From positions 2,170,001 through 2,234,000 of the forward strand of contig NZ_CP136962.1 in assembly GCF_002863305.2 (NCBI RefSeq): a stretch of DNA of 64,000 nt. Direction: 5' to 3'. Made by a program: the position numbers and the translations under genes. Of the stretch, positions 47,700 through 56,214 are shown piece after piece (within the stretch, counting starts at the first letter, position 1; every line of letters begins with the position of its first letter). The notes under the pieces are model-generated. The model had not been told where the DNA came from and made no database searches. It worked only from the letters and a program-made list of their open reading frames with translations. Origin of the DNA: Neisseria perflava (GTDB lineage: Bacteria > Pseudomonadota > Gammaproteobacteria > Burkholderiales > Neisseriaceae).

Positions 47700-48569
47700 T
47701 CAATAAAAGCTGCTTTCGCCTTCGGGACGGGTTTTGAAGCGTTTGTGCAGCCAGAAATATTGTTCGGGATGCTCGCGTACCCGCTCTTCGATGAAGTCGT
47801 TCATGCGCTGGGTATCGGCTTCGACATCTTCGGTCGGGAAATTGTCCCAAGCCGGATAGAAGCGCAGGGTTACGGTATTGTCGGCTTCGCGCGTGGGAAT
47901 GGCGGGAATGATTTTGGCTTTGGTCATGCCGGCGATACGGCTGAGGCCGGTAATCGTGGCCGTCTGAATGCCGAAGAAATTGACGAAAATGGAATCGTTG
48001 CGGCCGAAGTCTTGGTCGGGCAGATAAAGAAAGGGTGCATCGCTTTTGCGCAGGTGTTTGATGATGGCGCGCAGGCCTTCTGTGCGGCCGATCAGGAAAA
48101 CATTGTTGTAGCGGTGGCGGCCTTTCAGGATCTGCTCGTCTAGGGCTTTGCTTTTTTGGTGCGAATACATGCTGGTCAGTGGCACATCCTGATTGAGCGT
48201 GTAAACCGCCATTTCAAATGCGGTAAAGTGCGGATAGAGGATGATGACTTTTTCGCCGGCGGCGAGGGCTTCGTCGAGATGGTGTTTGTCTTGATAGCGT
48301 ACCAACGAGCGCAGCTTGTCCGCAGGCGCGTACCAGTAGAGGCCGTATTCGAGCATCAGCTTGGCCATGTGTTGGAAATGGCGTTTGAGCAGGGCGGTGC
48401 GCTGGCTGTCGTTCAGCTCGGGAAAGCATTTTTTGAGGTTGACCTCGCCGACTTTGCGGCGCGGTTTGACTGCGTAATAGGCGAGAATACCGATCGCGTC
48501 GGCAATCTTGTGCAACACGCAAAAAGGCAGCAGGCGGATGAGGTAGAGAAAAAGGAAGGCGGCTTTCAT
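47700..48569 (-). CDS. lpxL: Lipid A secondary acyltransferase (LpxL/HtrB family)
   Basis: Adds a secondary acyl chain to the lipid A precursor at the inner membrane. The 289 residues have an N-terminal membrane anchor (AAFLFLYLIRLLPFCVL) and the catalytic H-x4-E in ILYPHFTAFEMAVY near residue 114. FLPDQDFGR-like FLYLPDQDFGRNDS near 182 and a C-terminal YFWLHKRFKTRP are also present. Neisseria have two such enzymes (LpxL1, LpxL2); which one this is cannot be decided. It follows ruvC across a DUS hairpin. Confidence 0.9.
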   Translation of the reverse strand: MKAAFLFLYLIRLLPFCVLHKIADAIGILAYYAVKPRRKVGEVNLKKCFPELNDSQRTALLKRHFQHMAKLMLEYGLYWYAPADKLRSLVRYQDKHHLDEALAAGEKVIILYPHFTAFEMAVYTLNQDVPLTSMYSHQKSKALDEQILKGRHRYNNVFLIGRTEGLRAIIKHLRKSDAPFLYLPDQDFGRNDSIFVNFFGIQTATITGLSRIAGMTKAKIIPAIPTREADNTVTLRFYPAWDNFPTEDVEADTQRMNDFIEERVREHPEQYFWLHKRFKTRPEGESSFY

Positions 48570-48610
48570 GAAGGCTCGCTGTATGTGGGCAAAGGGCTAT
48601 TATAACCGAA

Positions 48611-48651
48611 AGGCCGTCTGAAAACGGGCTGGAACATATTTCAGACGGCCT
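48611..48651. terminator. DUS hairpin between ruvC and lpxL
   Basis: A 13-bp stem AGGCCGTCTGAAA / TTTCAGACGGCCT with a 15-nt loop, 10 nt past the ruvC stop. Confidence 0.8.
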
Positions 48652-48661
48652 GAATGTCGGC

Positions 48662-49207
48662 CTACCATTGAAAACGGCCGCGCTTGACCTGCAAGCCGTC
48701 GGGGTTGAGTTGCGAAGCCAATCCGTGATTGCGCAGGGCGTGGGTGAGGGCGACGGCGAGTCCGTCGGCGGCATCGGCTTGCGGCGTACCTGAAAGTGCA
48801 AGCATTTGGACCACCATATGCTGCACCTGCTCTTTGGCGGCCTTACCCTTGCCAACCACCGCCTGCTTGACCTGAAGCGCGGTGTATTCAAACACGGGCA
48901 AATCGTGCATGACCAAAGCGGCAATCGCGGCACCGCGCACCTGACCGAGCATCAAAGTCGCGGCCGGGTTGACGTTGACGAACACTTGCTCGATGGCCGC
49001 CTGATGCGGCTGATAGTGGCGGATGATTTCATCGATATGGCGGACAATCACGGCGATGCGTTCGGAAAGCGACGCGCCGGTCGGCGTTTTGATACAGCCG
49101 GAAGCAACATAATGATGCTCGCGGCCGTGGACATCAATCACGCCGAAGCCGGTCACGCGGCTGCCGGGGTCGATGCCGAGAATGCGTGTGGGTTGGAACT
49201 GGGACAT
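48662..49207 (-). CDS. ruvC: Holliday junction resolvase RuvC
   Basis: An endonuclease that cuts Holliday junctions with RuvAB. The 181 residues carry [16 protein letters not shown] (catalytic Asp13), [16 protein letters not shown] (catalytic Glu near 72) and the C-terminal [14 protein letters not shown] acidic cluster. Standard length. It ends the nitrilase-ruvC transcription unit (9-nt gap). Confidence 0.97.
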   Translation of the reverse strand: MSQFQPTRILGIDPGSRVTGFGVIDVHGREHHYVASGCIKTPTGASLSERIAVIVRHIDEIIRHYQPHQAAIEQVFVNVNPAATLMLGQVRGAAIAALVMHDLPVFEYTALQVKQAVVGKGKAAKEQVQHMVVQMLALSGTPQADAADGLAVALTHALRNHGLASQLNPDGLQVKRGRFQW

Positions 49208-49216
49208 AGTGCGTGT

Positions 49217-50047
49217 TTAAAGTAATCGGTGTTTCAGGGCAGGCAGGCGCGTGCGCACGCTTTGCAGTCGCGCGGTATCCAAATCGGCACAAATCACGCC
49301 TTCGCCTTCCGGCAACGTCGCCAACACATCGCCCCAAGGATCGATAATCATACTGTGGCCGAATGTGCGGCGGCCGCTTTCATGTAGTCCGCCTTGTGCC
49401 GACGCGATGACGTAGCATTGGTTTTCCACCGCACGGGCGCGCAGCAGCAATTCCCAATGCGCCTTGCCGGTCGTGTAGGTAAACGCGGCAGGCAACAGCA
49501 AAACATCAAACGGCTGCTGGGCGCGGAAAAACTCAGGAAAGCGCAAATCGTAGCAGACGCCGGCCGCCAGCGGAACATCGTCCACGCTTAAATTCGGCAC
49601 ATCGCTTCCCGCCAGTATCGTATCGGCTTCAGCGTAGCGTTCGCCCAAACCGGAAAAGCCGAAAAGGTGCATTTTGTGGTAAAGCCCGATTCGGCTGCCG
49701 TCGCGGTCATACACCAGCATCGTGTTCATCACCTTGCCAGCGTTTGGGCTTTGCAATGGAACCGTGCCGCCAAACAACACCACGCCGCATTCCCTTGCCG
49801 TTTCGCTTAAGGCCGTCTGAAAACGGGTGTGGCAGGTTTCGCCAACGCTTCCATCGTCCAAAGGCTCGGCAAATGCCAGCTTGTCCGTATCATTTTTGCC
49901 CATCAGCGGCCAATATTCGGGCAGCAACACCCAATCCGCCTCTTGTTCGGCCGCCTCGCGGACAAGGCGCTTCATGGTGGCAATATTGGTTTCGGGGTTG
50001 GTGGACGACACCATTTGCACAGCGGCGGCGCGTAAAGAGCGCATCAT
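49217..50047 (-). CDS. Carbon-nitrogen hydrolase (nitrilase superfamily)
   Basis: 276 residues from ATG 50047, which has AGGAG five bases upstream; a longer frame to 50179 is unsupported. The Glu-Lys-Cys triad is visible: LLPEYWP, LYHKMHLFGFSG and AGVCYDLRFPEFFR. Family members of this length include deaminated glutathione amidase (Nit1-type) and omega-amidases; a Nit1-like role is a reasonable guess. The start faces the truncated porin gene. Confidence 0.9.
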   Translation of the reverse strand: MMRSLRAAAVQMVSSTNPETNIATMKRLVREAAEQEADWVLLPEYWPLMGKNDTDKLAFAEPLDDGSVGETCHTRFQTALSETARECGVVLFGGTVPLQSPNAGKVMNTMLVYDRDGSRIGLYHKMHLFGFSGLGERYAEADTILAGSDVPNLSVDDVPLAAGVCYDLRFPEFFRAQQPFDVLLLPAAFTYTTGKAHWELLLRARAVENQCYVIASAQGGLHESGRRTFGHSMIIDPWGDVLATLPEGEGVICADLDTARLQSVRTRLPALKHRLL

Positions 50048-50141
50048 CAAAACTCCTGTCAGATTTTGCAAGAATTGTAACTTGTTTACGCACAAGGCCG
50101 ATACAATCGTCACACAATTCCTCTCCAAAAAAGGATAAACC

Positions 50142-50441
50142 ATGAACTTGAAACTTCTCCTCACTGCCGCACTTTCCACCGCCGCGCTCGCCGCACATGC
50201 CGACGTACAGCTTTACGGCAGCATCAAAAGCGGCATCGAAACCTCGCAAACCCGTTTCGGTGGTCAAACATACAGCCGAACCGCCGTTGCTGACCAAGGC
50301 AGCCACATCGGTTTGCGCGGCTCACATCCGATTGGCGGCGGAACGAATTTTATTTGGGAAGTCGAACAAGATACTCCGGTCGGTAAAAGCGGATCCATCC
50401 GCCAAGACTGGCGCGAACGTCGAGATAATTTTGGCCGTTAA
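50142..50441 (+). pseudogene. Truncated neisserial porin (N-terminal about 95 residues only)
   Basis: A 99-residue frame begins with a signal peptide (MNLKLLLTAALSTAALAAHA), followed by DVQLYGSIKSGIETSQT, GSHIGLRGSHPIGGGTNFIW and EVEQDTPVGK. This is the N-terminal part of a Gram-negative porin, whose normal length is about 330-350. It stops after QDWRERRDNFGR, where homologues continue with a W-x-N/E-R-Q-S/D-F-I-G strand. The first few strands cannot form a pore, so this is probably a decayed gene. A leader-only small protein is a weaker alternative. Good AAAGGA ribosome site. Confidence 0.8.
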
Positions 50442-50458
50442 GGAAAGATTGAATAGTA

Positions 50459-50511
50459 AAAGGCCGTCTGAAAAATCAGGATAACTGGTTTTCAGACGGC
50501 CTGTTTTTTAT
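50459..50511. terminator. DUS hairpin, first copy of a duplicated element
   Basis: The stem AGGCCGTCTGAAAA / TTTTCAGACGGCCT encloses ATCAGGATAACTGG and is followed by T6. The same hairpin with the same loop recurs at 51228-51269. Confidence 0.85.
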
Positions 50512-50755
50512 AGTGAGGTTGATTGATTTAAAGAATACACTTAAAAGGCGGTAATCAATAATATCTTAATATTTTCAAAATTTAACGGTTTTGTATAACT
50601 TATTGATTAATTGAGAGATTAATAAGATATTGGTTGATTGATTAAAAAATCAGTATTATCTTTGCTTGAAAATTAATAAATTATCAAGTAAGGTTAAATG
50701 CAAGCGGTTTTATCCGTGAGTTAAATATTAATCAATAAGATAGGATGGTATAACC
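50512..50755. other. AT-rich leader upstream of the csbD-like gene
   Basis: About 240 nt, unusually rich in TTGATTAAT-type repeats (50580-50650), with no credible ORF. Likely promoter region of the stress-type csbD gene. Confidence 0.4.
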
Positions 50756-50950
50756 ATGAATGAAGATATTATCAAAGGAAAATGGGAGCAACTTAAAGGT
50801 AAAGCCAAAGAAAAATGGGGCGAATTGACAAACGACGATTTGGACATTATCGAAGGCAAGCGCGATCAGTTGGCTGGTAAGCTCCAAGAGCGTTACGGTC
50901 GCACTAAAGATGAAGCTGAAAAAGAAATTGATGATTGGTTGAACAGCTAA
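50756..50950 (+). CDS. CsbD-family stress protein
   Basis: A 64-residue hydrophilic protein: [20 protein letters not shown] followed by [20 protein letters not shown] and a final acidic helix. This is a full-length CsbD-domain protein like E. coli YjbJ. Members are induced by general or envelope stress; molecular function is unknown. It is followed 72 nt later by a DUF1328 gene, a frequent stress-gene companion, and the pair is flanked by a duplicated DUS hairpin. Confidence 0.92.
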   Translation: MNEDIIKGKWEQLKGKAKEKWGELTNDDLDIIEGKRDQLAGKLQERYGRTKDEAEKEIDDWLNS

Positions 50951-51022
50951 GACCGTTGAATTTCATAATAAACGGTCGTATCCCCCTCGACCGTTTTTAT
51001 GTTAAACCGAAAGGAAAAAATC

Positions 51023-51181
51023 ATGCTTCATTATTCGATCGTTTTCTTTATAATCGCTATTATTGCAGCTGTATTAGGTTTCGGTGGTATTGCAGGTAGT
51101 GCGGCAGGCATAGCCAAAATTTTATTTGCTGGTTTCTTGATCTTGTCGGTGATATCACTGATTTTTGGCAGGAAGAAATAA
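51023..51181 (+). CDS. DUF1328 small membrane protein (YtjA-like)
   Basis: A 52-residue protein with two TM helices: [20 protein letters not shown] and [17 protein letters not shown], ending RKK. ATG 51023 has AAGGA seven bases upstream; an ATG at 50999 would add eight polar residues. The [14 protein letters not shown] linker is the family signature. Function is unknown; often induced with CsbD proteins. Confidence 0.9.
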   Translation: MLHYSIVFFIIAIIAAVLGFGGIAGSAAGIAKILFAGFLILSVISLIFGRKK

Positions 51182-51227
51182 TACCTGTAGACCAATAAGG
51201 TTGTATCAAGCCACTATTCCGTCAAAT

Positions 51228-51275
51228 AGGCCGTCTGAAAAATCAGGATAACTGGTTTTCAGGCGGTCTTTGTTC
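51228..51275. terminator. DUS hairpin, second copy of the duplicated element
   Basis: It repeats 50461-50502 with an identical left arm and loop. The right arm is decayed (CAGGCGGTCT for CAGACGGCCT). It follows the DUF1328 gene by about 46 nt. Confidence 0.8.
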
Positions 51276-51322
51276 TTATAATAGCGGTTTATTGTTTTTA
51301 CACACCCAGCAACGGAGTTTCC

Positions 51323-52615
51323 ATGCAGTTTTCAGCATTCGGCGAAAAATTCACACAACACAGCGGTATTTTGCAGTTGATGGACGATTTGGGCGACGCG
51401 CTCAAAAGTGACAAGCCCGTCAATATGCTTGGCGGCGGCAATCCGGCGAAGATTGCTGAAGTCAATGCGGTGTTCGCCGATGTGTTTTCTAAACTGGCAG
51501 CGGAACACGCTGTTGAGAATATCGGCAATTATTCCAATCCGCAGGGAGATGCGGCGCTGATTGCGGCTTTGACTGAGTTTCTCAACCGTGAATACGGCTG
51601 GAACCTGACGGCGGACAATATCGCGTTGACCAATGGTTCGCAAAACGCGTTTTTCTATTTGTTCAACCTGTTCGGCGGCAAATTCAATCTTTCAGACGGT
51701 CAAACGGCTGAAAAAGCCATTTTGTTGCCGCTTGCGCCTGAATATATAGGTTATGCCGACGTGCATGTCGAGGGGCAGCATTTTATTTCGGTAAAACCGA
51801 AAATCGAAAATGTCGAACACGAAGGCGAAGCGGGCTTTTTCAAATACCGCGTGGACTTTGACGCGCTGGAAAGCCTGCACGAACTGAAAGAAGGCAAAGT
51901 CGGCGCAATTTGCTGTTCTCGCCCGACCAACCCGACCGGCAACGTGCTGACCGACGGCGAAATGGCGCGGCTGGACGCTTTGGCGCAGGAACACGGGATT
52001 CCGCTGATTATCGACAACGCTTATGGAATGCCGTTCCCGAATATTATTTACAGCGATGTGACGCTCAACTGGCACGAAAACATCATCCTCTGCTTCAGCC
52101 TTTCTAAAATCGGCCTGCCCGGCGTGCGTACCGGCATTATTGTCGCCGCGCCGGAAGTGGTCAAAGCCGTCAGCAGTTTGAATGCGATTGTGAACCTGTC
52201 GCCAACCCGTTTCGGCGCGGCGATTGCGGCGCCGCTGTTAAACGACGGCCGTCTGAAACAGTTGGCCGACCAAGTGATTCAGCCGTTTTACCGTCGGCAG
52301 GCGCAAACGGCGGTTTCCCTGCTCAAACGCGAATTGGGTGCGTATCCATTGAAAATCCATAAGCCCGAAGGTGCGATTTTCTTGTGGCTTTGGTTTGAAA
52401 ACCTGCCGGTTTCGTCGCAAACCTTGTACGAAATGCTCAAGGCTGAAGGTACGCTGATTATTCCGGGCGAGCATTTCTTTGTCGGCATCGATACGCAAGA
52501 TTATCCGCACGCGCACGAGTGCATCCGCATGAGTATTGCGCAGGACGCGGAAACGCTGGAAAAAGGCATTGCCGCGATCGGTCGCGTGGTGCGCGGTTTG
52601 TACGATAAAAAATAA
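51323..52615 (+). CDS. avtA: Valine-pyruvate aminotransferase
   Basis: A PLP-dependent class I/II transaminase that interconverts valine/2-ketoisovalerate with pyruvate/alanine. The 430 residues show NMLGGGNPAKIAEVN, NYSNPQGDAALIAAL, the NGSQNAFFYLFNLF cofactor region and SRPTNPTGNVLTDGE. DNAYGMPFPNI and the PLP lysine in FSLSKIGLPGVRTG near residue 265 complete the pattern. The C-terminus binds the product carboxylate (HECIRMSIAQD). Standard AvtA length. Closed by a bidirectional DUS terminator shared with fetE. Confidence 0.93.
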   Translation: MQFSAFGEKFTQHSGILQLMDDLGDALKSDKPVNMLGGGNPAKIAEVNAVFADVFSKLAAEHAVENIGNYSNPQGDAALIAALTEFLNREYGWNLTADNIALTNGSQNAFFYLFNLFGGKFNLSDGQTAEKAILLPLAPEYIGYADVHVEGQHFISVKPKIENVEHEGEAGFFKYRVDFDALESLHELKEGKVGAICCSRPTNPTGNVLTDGEMARLDALAQEHGIPLIIDNAYGMPFPNIIYSDVTLNWHENIILCFSLSKIGLPGVRTGIIVAAPEVVKAVSSLNAIVNLSPTRFGAAIAAPLLNDGRLKQLADQVIQPFYRRQAQTAVSLLKRELGAYPLKIHKPEGAIFLWLWFENLPVSSQTLYEMLKAEGTLIIPGEHFFVGIDTQDYPHAHECIRMSIAQDAETLEKGIAAIGRVVRGLYDKK

Positions 52616-52630
52616 ATTTTTTGAATAGGC

Positions 52631-52678
52631 AAAGGCCGTCTGAAACGTGGAGAATCGGGTTTCAGACGGCCTTTTTTA
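52631..52678. terminator. Bidirectional DUS terminator between avtA and fetE
   Basis: A 15-bp perfect stem AAAGGCCGTCTGAAA / TTTCAGACGGCCTTT with T6 on the plus side, between convergent genes. Confidence 0.92.
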
Positions 52679-52684
52679 TTGGAT

Positions 52685-53443
52685 TCAAACGTGGTGGATA
52701 ACCAGTTTTTTGCCTTCGTAATCGAGGACGTTGACGTCCATATCGAATAGGGATTTGATGTTTTCGGCGGTGAAAATGTCGTTGGGCGCACCCTGCATGG
52801 CGACTTGGCCGTTTTTCATGGCGACAACGTGGTCGGCGTAGGCGGCGGCCTGGTTGATGTCGTGTAGGACGACGACGGTGGTGCGTTTGTGTTCGTCGGT
52901 CAGCCGGCGCAGGATTTGCATGAGGGAGCGGGCATGATACATGTCGAGGTTGTTCAGTGGCTCGTCCAGTAAAACGTAGTCGGTGCGCTGGCAGAACACC
53001 ATGGCAATCATGGCGCGTTGGCGTTGGCCGCCGGAAAGCTCGGTCAGGTAGCGGTCGGCAAAGCCTTGCAGGTGGAACTCGGCGAGTGCTTCTTCGACGA
53101 TGGTTTTATCCGTTTCAGACGGCCTGCCTTGGTGGTAGGGATAGCGGCCGAACATGAGCAGGTCGCGCACGGTAATGCGGCTCATGATGCTGTTTTCTTG
53201 GGTGAGGATGGAGAGCGTGCGGGCGAGTTCGGCGGTGGGCGTGGTTTTGATGTCTTTGCCTGCGTAGCTGATGTCGCCGTGTACCAAGGGCTGTAGGCGC
53301 GCCATAAAGGAGAGGAGGGTGGACTTGCCTGCGCCGTTCGGGCCGATTAGCGCGGTGATGCCGCCTTCGGGGATGTCGAGGCTGACGTCGTTGAGGATGG
53401 GGTTGCTGCCGATGGTGTGGCTGACGTTGCGGATGGTAATCAT
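52685..53443 (-). CDS. fetE: Ferric-siderophore ABC transporter ATPase (FetE-like)
   Basis: The cytoplasmic ATP-binding subunit that powers the FecCD-type permeases upstream. The 252 residues have Walker A GPNGAGKSTLL near residue 35, the signature LSGGQRQRAMIA near 136, Walker B DYVLLDEPLNNLD and the switch HDINQAAAYADH. It matches the iron-enterobactin class of ATPases. It is the last gene of the fet locus, separated from fetD by an acyltransferase and an FmdE-like gene. The symbol follows the gonococcal fet nomenclature by position and is inferred. Confidence 0.9.
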   Translation of the reverse strand: MITIRNVSHTIGSNPILNDVSLDIPEGGITALIGPNGAGKSTLLSFMARLQPLVHGDISYAGKDIKTTPTAELARTLSILTQENSIMSRITVRDLLMFGRYPYHQGRPSETDKTIVEEALAEFHLQGFADRYLTELSGGQRQRAMIAMVFCQRTDYVLLDEPLNNLDMYHARSLMQILRRLTDEHKRTTVVVLHDINQAAAYADHVVAMKNGQVAMQGAPNDIFTAENIKSLFDMDVNVLDYEGKKLVIHHV

Positions 53444-53472
53444 AGGCGGATTCGAGTATGGAAAACTTGGGG

Positions 53473-53506
53473 TTTCAGACGGCCTTTCAGCGTGAGGCCG
53501 TCTGAA
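53473..53506. repeat. Outward-facing DUS pair between FmdE-like gene and fetE
   Basis: TTTCAGACGGCCT followed 9 nt later by AGGCCGTCTGAA forms a 12-bp hairpin in reversed arm order compared with the other DUS terminators. It lies inside the putative operon. Confidence 0.7.
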
Positions 53507-53527
53507 TTTTATTTCTGTATGGAGTGG

Positions 53528-54154
53528 TTAGATTTCGCTGACGGTCACAAATTCGGGATTATCGGCTTGATCGATCAGGAAGGCGCGGACGCGTTCTTGC
53601 CAAAGCTCGCCGAATTGTTTGAGTTCGTCGGCACTTGCGCTGCCGCTGACGGCTTTGGGCATGATGTCGCGCATTTGCGGTGCGAAGGGTTGGAGTGCGG
53701 CGTTGAGGCTGACGGCAACGGTTTTGCCGGTATCGCGGCGGCGGAGTGCGAGTGTGCCGTTGATTTCGCCTGCACCAAAGAACAATAAATGGCGGCGGGC
53801 AAAGCGTCCGGCAGGACCTACGCCGCCAAAGCCGGTTTCGGGTGCCGCGCCGGTAAGGAGTTGGACGACGGAAGCGGTAACGCCGGTTGTGCCTTCGTCA
53901 CGCTCGCCCTGCATGAAGGCTTCGATGTCGCCACGTTGCGGCAGCTCTTCGCCGTAAAGGGCTTTCAGGCCTTTGATGACCATCAGGTAGGCACCGGCGA
54001 CGGTCGGGCAGGAGTGGCCGCACAGGCGTACGGCATCGGCGTAGTGGTAAGTGAGGATGCCGTTTTCGGCTGCACCGAGGAAGTTGGCCAATGCGTCTTG
54101 GACGGTGATGGTCGGGGCTTGGTTGAAGAATGATGGGAAATGTTCTTGTGTCAT
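53528..54154 (-). CDS. FmdE-like protein in the fet locus
   Basis: A 208-residue soluble protein with CGHSCPTVAGAYLMVIKGLKA near residue 45. This is the H-x-C-P motif region of the FmdE (formylmethanofuran dehydrogenase subunit E-like) family, often metal-binding. A glycine-rich ETGFGGVGPAGRF follows. Its role beside a siderophore transporter is unknown. A hypothetical gene occupies a comparable place before the ATPase in the meningococcal fet locus as I recall, so it may be a native fet gene. DUS elements lie on both sides. Confidence 0.7.
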   Translation of the reverse strand: MTQEHFPSFFNQAPTITVQDALANFLGAAENGILTYHYADAVRLCGHSCPTVAGAYLMVIKGLKALYGEELPQRGDIEAFMQGERDEGTTGVTASVVQLLTGAAPETGFGGVGPAGRFARRHLLFFGAGEINGTLALRRRDTGKTVAVSLNAALQPFAPQMRDIMPKAVSGSASADELKQFGELWQERVRAFLIDQADNPEFVTVSEI

Positions 54155-54180
54155 GAGGGTTGTCCTTTGCGGGTTTGCCC

Positions 54181-54208
54181 GGGCCGTCTGAAATATTCAG
54201 ACGGCCTT
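54181..54208. terminator. Short DUS hairpin between acyltransferase and FmdE-like genes
   Basis: GGCCGTCTGAA and TTCAGACGGCC are separated by only 3 nt; 12 nt past the acyltransferase stop. Confidence 0.75.
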
Positions 54209-54219
54209 GTGCATGGATG

Positions 54220-56085
54220 TTATTTTAAGAGTATTTGTTTGTCCTGTATAAATTTTTCGGCCAGTTTTGTCGCACCGTGGGTGTTGAGGTGGTTGGTGTC
54301 GAAATATATCGGCAGGCCGTCTATGGTTTTATCTGCCGGAATCGGACCCATGATGTTGACCCAATGCACGGCAGGCCGCTGTTTGACAATGTTTTCTATG
54401 GTTTTGTCGGCTTCGGCGGAGCGAGCGATTTCGGCTTTTTTATGCTCGGAAACGTATTGCATGTCGAGGCCGAGGCGTTGTTTCAGGTAATAATGGCGCA
54501 GGGGCAGTTGCGCGTTCATCGGCGTGTCGGCAAAGACGTAAACCTGCTTGCCCTGTTGAATCAGGGTGTCGAGCATTTTGCCGAAATGCTCCGTAAAACC
54601 GGGCTTGGCGGTATGCAGGAACCAACGTTGCGAGATAAAGACCACCGGATAGTTTTCGATCTTTTGTGCGATAAAGCGGTTGTAAGAGTTGCAACGGTCG
54701 GCACGGCGGTCGCTTTGCGGCAACATAAAGCCGAAGGCAACGCCGCAGCTGTTGGACGAGATGACGTCGGCGGCAAAGCCTTCCTGTTTGCCCACCATAT
54801 CGATAAAGGGCGTCAGGTGGGCGGCGTGGGAGTCGCCCATCAGCAGGACTTTACTGCTTTGGTTTTCCGCGCCGACGGCGCAGTCGGTTTTGGTCAAGGT
54901 ATCCGCGCAGATTTTACTTTCGTCAACCGTATATAGGTTTGCCTCGTATGCGGCCGGTTTGGCCGTCAGCAGGTAGCCGGCGGCAGGAATCAGCAGGGCG
55001 AAATAGGCGGCGATTACCCCGATGAATTTTTGGGTGGTGAAATTCTTTATCCGTCGCGCCGGTGTTTCGACGAAGTAATAGGACAAAATGGACAAGCCGG
55101 ACATCAGTACGACGGCCAATACAATCGCGGACATCGGTAAAGCATTGTCCATGTAAACATAGCGCATAACAGCCAAGACCACCCAATGCCACAAATACAG
55201 CGAATAGGAAATCAAACCGATAAACACAACAGGCTTGAGGCTCAACAGTTTGGCGGTATTGAAGCCGTTTTGCGTCTGCAGGGTTTTGCCCGAGTAAATC
55301 AAGCCGCCGACCGCCGTACAGCACAGCAATCGTTCGATATTGCCTTCACCGGGCAACACGCCGTAAGGAAGCAGTAGCATGGCGGCAATCACCGCCATCA
55401 TCGCCCAGCCGACCAAAGGCGTGCTGAAGCGGTCGTTGTTTTGCGAGGGCGAAATAAAGGCGAAAAGTGCGCCGATCAGCAGCTCGTATGCGCGCACATA
55501 AGGCAGGAAATAAGGGTCCATGCCGAAGGTGGGCAAAAAGACGGACAGCAGGCTCAATACAATCAGTAAAAGAATGAATTGGCGGATGCTGCGTCCTTTG
55601 CTGAAGCGGAAAAAGGCAATCAGCAAAACCGGAAAAACAAAGTAAAACTGCTCTTCCAGCGATAAAGACCAAATGTGTTGCAAAGGTTTTTCCGCCGCGT
55701 CGGCATCAAAATAGCCGCCGCGCCGTGCAAAAAACAGGTTGGCCGAAAACAGCAACGCAAACACTGCCGATTTGACGTATTGGTGCAGGTCAAACGACAA
55801 GAAAAAGATTGCGGCGGCCAAACTCGTACACAGCAATACGCAGGCGAAAACGGGCAAAATACGCTTGGCGCGGCGTTTGTAGAATTCTAAAAACGAAAAA
55901 CTGCCGTTTTGCATTTCGCGGCTGATGATGGTGGTAATCAGATAGCCGGACAAAACGAAAAACATATCCACGCCGAGAAAGCCGCCGGGCAGCCAAGCGG
56001 CGTCGATGTGGAAAATAATAACGGCCAAGACGGCCAAAGCCCGGATGCCGTCTAAGTCGGGACGGTATTTTAATGTCGTACTCAT
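54220..56085 (-). CDS. OafA/Lot3-type O-acyltransferase with C-terminal SGNH domain
   Basis: A 621-residue inner-membrane enzyme. Residues about 1-370 are an acyltransferase-3 domain with 10-11 TM helices, starting YRPDLDGIRALAVLAVIIFH with FFVLSGYLIT and the HIWSLSLEEQFYFVFP motif. Residues about 420-620 are a periplasmic SGNH esterase-like domain with the nucleophile block LLMGDSHAAHL and DTNHLNTHG. Such proteins O-acetylate surface glycans. In Neisseria the LOS O-acetyltransferase Lot3/Oac1 has this architecture and length. It interrupts the fet locus between fetD and the FmdE-like gene. The substrate is inferred only. Confidence 0.85.
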   Translation of the reverse strand: MSTTLKYRPDLDGIRALAVLAVIIFHIDAAWLPGGFLGVDMFFVLSGYLITTIISREMQNGSFSFLEFYKRRAKRILPVFACVLLCTSLAAAIFFLSFDLHQYVKSAVFALLFSANLFFARRGGYFDADAAEKPLQHIWSLSLEEQFYFVFPVLLIAFFRFSKGRSIRQFILLLIVLSLLSVFLPTFGMDPYFLPYVRAYELLIGALFAFISPSQNNDRFSTPLVGWAMMAVIAAMLLLPYGVLPGEGNIERLLCCTAVGGLIYSGKTLQTQNGFNTAKLLSLKPVVFIGLISYSLYLWHWVVLAVMRYVYMDNALPMSAIVLAVVLMSGLSILSYYFVETPARRIKNFTTQKFIGVIAAYFALLIPAAGYLLTAKPAAYEANLYTVDESKICADTLTKTDCAVGAENQSSKVLLMGDSHAAHLTPFIDMVGKQEGFAADVISSNSCGVAFGFMLPQSDRRADRCNSYNRFIAQKIENYPVVFISQRWFLHTAKPGFTEHFGKMLDTLIQQGKQVYVFADTPMNAQLPLRHYYLKQRLGLDMQYVSEHKKAEIARSAEADKTIENIVKQRPAVHWVNIMGPIPADKTIDGLPIYFDTNHLNTHGATKLAEKFIQDKQILLK

Positions 56086-56214
56086 TTTTTGTAATTTTAG
56101 TAAATTTAGTGATGTTTACTATGAGTACGTGTCAGAAATTTAGTTTCATTTCAATGGTTAAATATTTTTTAACACGGGTTTCAGACGGCCTGAAGCTGTT
56201 TGGGCACGTTTAAT

